Of a stretch of 8,020 bases of DNA, positions 5,084-8,020 are shown in pieces (the stretch's first letter is position 1; each line of letters begins with the position of its first letter). The notes below the pieces were generated by a model. That model searched no databases, was not told the origin of the DNA, and saw only the letters and a program-made list of their open reading frames with translations. Made by a program: the position numbers and the translations under genes. The stretch is from Fusobacteriota bacterium (GTDB lineage Bacteria > Fusobacteriota > Fusobacteriia > Bac17 > JAEWOZ01): positions 1 to 8,020 of the forward strand of contig JAEWOZ010000103.1 in assembly GCA_023399505.1 (NCBI GenBank). Direction: 5' to 3'.

Positions 5084-7717
5084 ATGAAATTTACTCATTT
5101 GAATGTCAAGTCAGATTATAGTATTTTAGAAGGTATAGGTAAAGCTGAAGGTTATCTAGATAAATGTTTAGAACTAAAGATGAATGCATTAGGAATCGCT
5201 AACTATGGAACTATGTTTGGCACTTTGAAATTTTATTTAGCTGCTAAAAAAAGGGCGATAAAGCCCATAATAGGTGTTGAAATTAAAAGTGATTTAGGTT
5301 CCTTTTTAATTTATGCTAAAAACTTTGAAGGATATAAAAACTTAATAAGATTAGTATCTTTAAAAGAGATAAAAAAAGATGATCTATTAAAGCTAGAAAA
5401 TGTTATTTTAATAAGTTGTTTTAATAAAAGTTTCTTTAATATTTTCCCCTCAGATTATTCTAAAGAAATAGCTAAAATATTAAAAGAAAAATTTAATGAA
5501 GATTTCTACTTTGAAATTTGTAATAATAAATCTGAAGATGAAATGAATATACAAAAAGTTAAGCATTTTGCCTTTTTTTATAATATACAACTAGTAGCTA
5601 CTGCAAATTCTCATTATATAGAAAAAGAGGATAGTGAGATAAAATATTTAATTTCATCAATAAAAGGTAAAAGTTACTCTAAAGAGGATTTACATTTCAA
5701 AACTACTTTGGAAATGTATCAATTATTTAAAGATTATAAAAGGGCTTTAGAAAATTCTAATATAGTTGCTGAAAAATGTAATGTAGAAATAGCTAAAGAA
5801 GATTTTATTTTTCCCAAATTGAAAAACTCAGAAGAGATCTTAAAAAAAATAATTAAAGAAGAAGCTTTTAAAAAATACACTTTAAATAGAGATGTAATAC
5901 AAAGGGTAACAAAAGAGCTCAATATAATAATAGATAAAAAGTTTCAAGATTATTTTTTAGTCGTTAAAGATATAATTGATTATGCTAAATCTAAGAACAT
6001 ATTAATAGGCCCTGGAAGAGGTTCAGCAGCTTCAAGTATAATTTCATACATTTTAGGAATAACAGAAGTCGATCCTCTAAAATACAATCTATTATTTGAA
6101 AGATTTTTAAATTTAAAAAGAGTTAAAAAGCCTGATATAGATATTGATATATGTCATGAGAGGAGAGATGAATTAATTGAATATGCTAAGAATAAGTATA
6201 ATGCTTACCAAATAATAACATTTGGTAAAATGACTCCTAAGCTTCTTTTAATAGAATTTTCTAGAGTTTATAAAGTTAATCTTCATGAATATATAGATGA
6301 AAATCTTAAAATTATAAAAAATTCTCCAATTGTTGAGAAAGTTTTAAAATACATAAAAAAATTAGAGGGAAATATTTGGAATCAGTCTATTCATGCTTCA
6401 GGAGTAGTTTTATGTGATAATATTTTAAACTATTCACCTTTATTAGATGTAATAACTCAATATGATATGGATGAATTAGAATATCTAGGCCTATTAAAAA
6501 TAGACCTTTTAGGTTTAAAAACTCTCTCTTTGCTACATAAAACTATTAAGAAAATTAAAGATAGTAAAGATAAAGATATAATTTTAAAAGATATACCTTT
6601 AAATGATAACTCTAGTTATAAATTGTTAAAGGATGGGAAAACTAAATATATTTTTCAATTAGAATCGAATACTGCTAAGAAGATATTACAAAAAGTAGAC
6701 TTAGAGAATATTGAAAATTTATCAATGGTACTAGCTCTCAATAGGCCAGGTCCTTTACAATCAGATATGTTAGAAAGCTTTTTAAATAAGAATGCTAAAA
6801 ACTTTTTTATCTATCAAGAGCAGATAATGGAATTTGTCTCCTCATTTACAGGATGTAGTCTAGAAGATTCAGAAATTTTAATTAGAATTATCTCTAAAAA
6901 AGAGAAAAATCTTCTACTTGAATATGAAAAGAAATTCAAAGAAGATGCATTAAGAAATGGAAAAAATGAAGAAGAAATAAAAGAGGCGTTTAATGAAATT
7001 TCTAAATTTGCTTCATATAGTTTCAATAAAGCCCACTCTATTTCTTATTCTTTGCTAAGTTATTACTGTGTATACTTCAAAGCTAACTATTTAGAAGAAT
7101 TTTTAGCATCTAATATTGATTTAGATTCTTCTCAAATTCAAATATTAAAAGATTATGTAATTATAAAAAATCCAAATATTAATTTATCAAATTTCGACTC
7201 TAAAGTTATAGATAAAAAAATTATTTTAGGCTTATCTTCAATTAGACATTTTTCAGAAGAAATTTTAAATCAAATAATTAAAGAGCGAGAAAAATCTTTA
7301 TATAAAAGTTTAGAAGATTTTATTCAAAGAAACAAAAATATTTCTAAAAACCATTTGAGAATACTTATATTTGCTGGAGCTTTCGATACTTTTGATGGTA
7401 GTAGATTTGATAAGTTAGAAATTATTGAAAAAACTAATCAACTTAATTTATTTGCAAATGAAAATAGAAGATTTCTTACTATAGCTCAAGAAAAACAAGA
7501 AGAAATAAATAGCTTAGGCGTATATTTATCTTTATATCCTAAATACGATAAAAACGAAAAAATAGGGATAGTTAGAGAATTAGAAAGAAATAGAGCTGCT
7601 ATATCTTTAGAAAATGAAATAATAGGGATTAGTTTCAATATAGATCTAAAAGTAAATGATATAGTTAAAATAGAAAAAGAAGGCATAAAAAAATTAAATA
7701 TATCTTATATTAATTAA
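5084..7717 (+). CDS. dnaE: Compact DNA polymerase III alpha subunit
   Basis: C-family DNA polymerase, the DNA-synthesising subunit of the replisome or of its repair form. At 877 residues it is well below the roughly 1,100-1,200 usual for DnaE. Order of parts: PHP domain (1 to about 200), palm with GPGRGSAASS from residue 309 and PDIDID from 350 (Asp353, Asp355), HASGVV from 437, the third catalytic Asp474 in LKIDLLGLKTL, fingers with FQLES and NRPGP (553), YQEQ (577), FNKAH (647), then a helix-hairpin-helix region. QLNLF at 786-790 matches the internal sliding-clamp-binding motif and sits where expected before LGVYLS. The PHP region has lost ligands: NVK replaces the usual HxH and ANYG replaces TDHG, so proofreading by PHP is unlikely. 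The loop between NRPGP and YQEQ is about 25 residues short, and the OB and tau-binding C-terminus is reduced to about 65 residues after the clamp motif. All catalytic aspartates remain, so it should polymerise. ATG is preceded by AGAGGG. Confidence 0.97.
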   Translation: MKFTHLNVKSDYSILEGIGKAEGYLDKCLELKMNALGIANYGTMFGTLKFYLAAKKRAIKPIIGVEIKSDLGSFLIYAKNFEGYKNLIRLVSLKEIKKDDLLKLENVILISCFNKSFFNIFPSDYSKEIAKILKEKFNEDFYFEICNNKSEDEMNIQKVKHFAFFYNIQLVATANSHYIEKEDSEIKYLISSIKGKSYSKEDLHFKTTLEMYQLFKDYKRALENSNIVAEKCNVEIAKEDFIFPKLKNSEEILKKIIKEEAFKKYTLNRDVIQRVTKELNIIIDKKFQDYFLVVKDIIDYAKSKNILIGPGRGSAASSIISYILGITEVDPLKYNLLFERFLNLKRVKKPDIDIDICHERRDELIEYAKNKYNAYQIITFGKMTPKLLLIEFSRVYKVNLHEYIDENLKIIKNSPIVEKVLKYIKKLEGNIWNQSIHASGVVLCDNILNYSPLLDVITQYDMDELEYLGLLKIDLLGLKTLSLLHKTIKKIKDSKDKDIILKDIPLNDNSSYKLLKDGKTKYIFQLESNTAKKILQKVDLENIENLSMVLALNRPGPLQSDMLESFLNKNAKNFFIYQEQIMEFVSSFTGCSLEDSEILIRIISKKEKNLLLEYEKKFKEDALRNGKNEEEIKEAFNEISKFASYSFNKAHSISYSLLSYYCVYFKANYLEEFLASNIDLDSSQIQILKDYVIIKNPNINLSNFDSKVIDKKIILGLSSIRHFSEEILNQIIKEREKSLYKSLEDFIQRNKNISKNHLRILIFAGAFDTFDGSRFDKLEIIEKTNQLNLFANENRRFLTIAQEKQEEINSLGVYLSLYPKYDKNEKIGIVRELERNRAAISLENEIIGISFNIDLKVNDIVKIEKEGIKKLNISYIN

Positions 7718-7762
7718 AGGAAAATTAGTGTAATGATTTTATAAAATATTAATAAAATTATA

Positions 7763-7785
7763 AAGGAGTAAAAATTAAAATAATG
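7763..7785 (+). promoter_or_regulatory. Shine-Dalgarno site with an ATT at the expected start position
   Basis: AAGGAG (7763-7768) is followed by TAAAA and then ATT at 7774, in frame with the downstream ATG at 7783 and 7789. The small gene on the other strand has the same AGGAG-TAAAA spacing but with ATG. Either ATT is used as a rare start, or a former ATG was lost and initiation moved to 7783 at a poor 14-base distance. Confidence 0.6.
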
Positions 7786-8020
7786 TTAATGAGAAATAGC
7801 TGTAGTAGAGATATTACTCATTTAAGCATTACTTATAAGGATATAAATGACGATTTAATAATTGCAGCTATTAAAGGTAAAAAAGACGAAGTAATGATTC
7901 TTTTAAGTAAGGGAGCTAATATTAATCATAGAGATAATAGAGGAATGACAGCGTTGGTATATGTTTTACAGAATGGCTATGTAGAAGTAGCTGAATTATT
8001 GATAGAAAAAGGAGCTGATG
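7783..8020 (+). CDS. Second ankyrin-repeat protein, N-terminal part, cut by the right edge
   Basis: The frame runs off the window with no stop. It starts MLMRNSCSRDITHLS, then DINDDLIIAAIKGKKDEV, GANINHRDN, GMTALVYVLQNGYVEVAELLIEKGAD, giving one N-terminal capping unit and the first ankyrin unit. No signal peptide is evident. The region from residue 20 resembles the left edge of the first ankyrin gene (DIDEDLVLAVINNEADEA), so the two are paralogues. It follows dnaE by 65 bases on the same strand with no hairpin between, so read-through from dnaE is possible. Its true start may be the ATT at 7774 rather than the ATG. Total size is unknown. Confidence 0.85.
   Translation, partial: MLMRNSCSRDITHLSITYKDINDDLIIAAIKGKKDEVMILLSKGANINHRDNRGMTALVYVLQNGYVEVAELLIEKGAD

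Noticed and set aside
1..8020. Mycoplasma-type code (TGA as Trp)
   Set aside because: All Trp residues in conserved positions are TGG, and no in-frame TGA is needed to extend a gene.

Overview
The window is strongly AT-rich (sampled lines run from about 23% GC in dnaE to about 32% in the ankyrin region). It reads with the standard code: Trp is TGG and TGA is not used inside genes. Strong Shine-Dalgarno sites, extended -10 promoters, a bacterial-type SerRS and a reduced DnaE point to a low-GC, probably host-associated bacterium with a family of ankyrin-repeat genes. Fusobacteriota (Leptotrichiaceae-like) is my best guess, with Brachyspira-like spirochaetes as an alternative. This placement is inference, not shown by a marker gene.

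Layout. (1) About 1-3032, plus strand: one very long ankyrin-repeat gene. Its start lies left of the window, because the reading frame is open from base 2 and already encodes ankyrin sequence. One frameshift near 2345-2354 splits it into a large upstream part (stop at 2356) and a downstream part (to 3032) that carries four more repeats and a non-ankyrin tail. The tail ends in an LPxEL motif that resembles the F-box/PRANC tails of some ankyrin effectors. (2) 3033-3299: AT-rich spacer with a weak hairpin, an extended -10 promoter and a structured serS leader. (3) 3300-4550: serS, seryl-tRNA synthetase, complete. (4) 4558-4588: a 14-bp hairpin terminator shared with the convergent gene at 4587-4895, a 102-residue, all-helical protein of unknown function. 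(5) 4896-5083: divergent spacer with a perfect 22-bp palindrome at the start of the small gene and a separate dnaE promoter. (6) 5084-7717: dnaE, a compact 877-residue DNA polymerase III alpha subunit with polymerase aspartates and a clamp-binding motif, but a PHP domain lacking several metal ligands and a shortened C-terminus. (7) From about 7774/7783 to the right edge: the start of a second ankyrin gene whose N-terminal region resembles the left edge of the first.

The two housekeeping genes (serS, dnaE) form an ordinary core. The variable material is the flanking ankyrin paralogues and the small palindrome-controlled gene. I see no tRNA, rRNA, CRISPR array, insertion sequence or phage gene.
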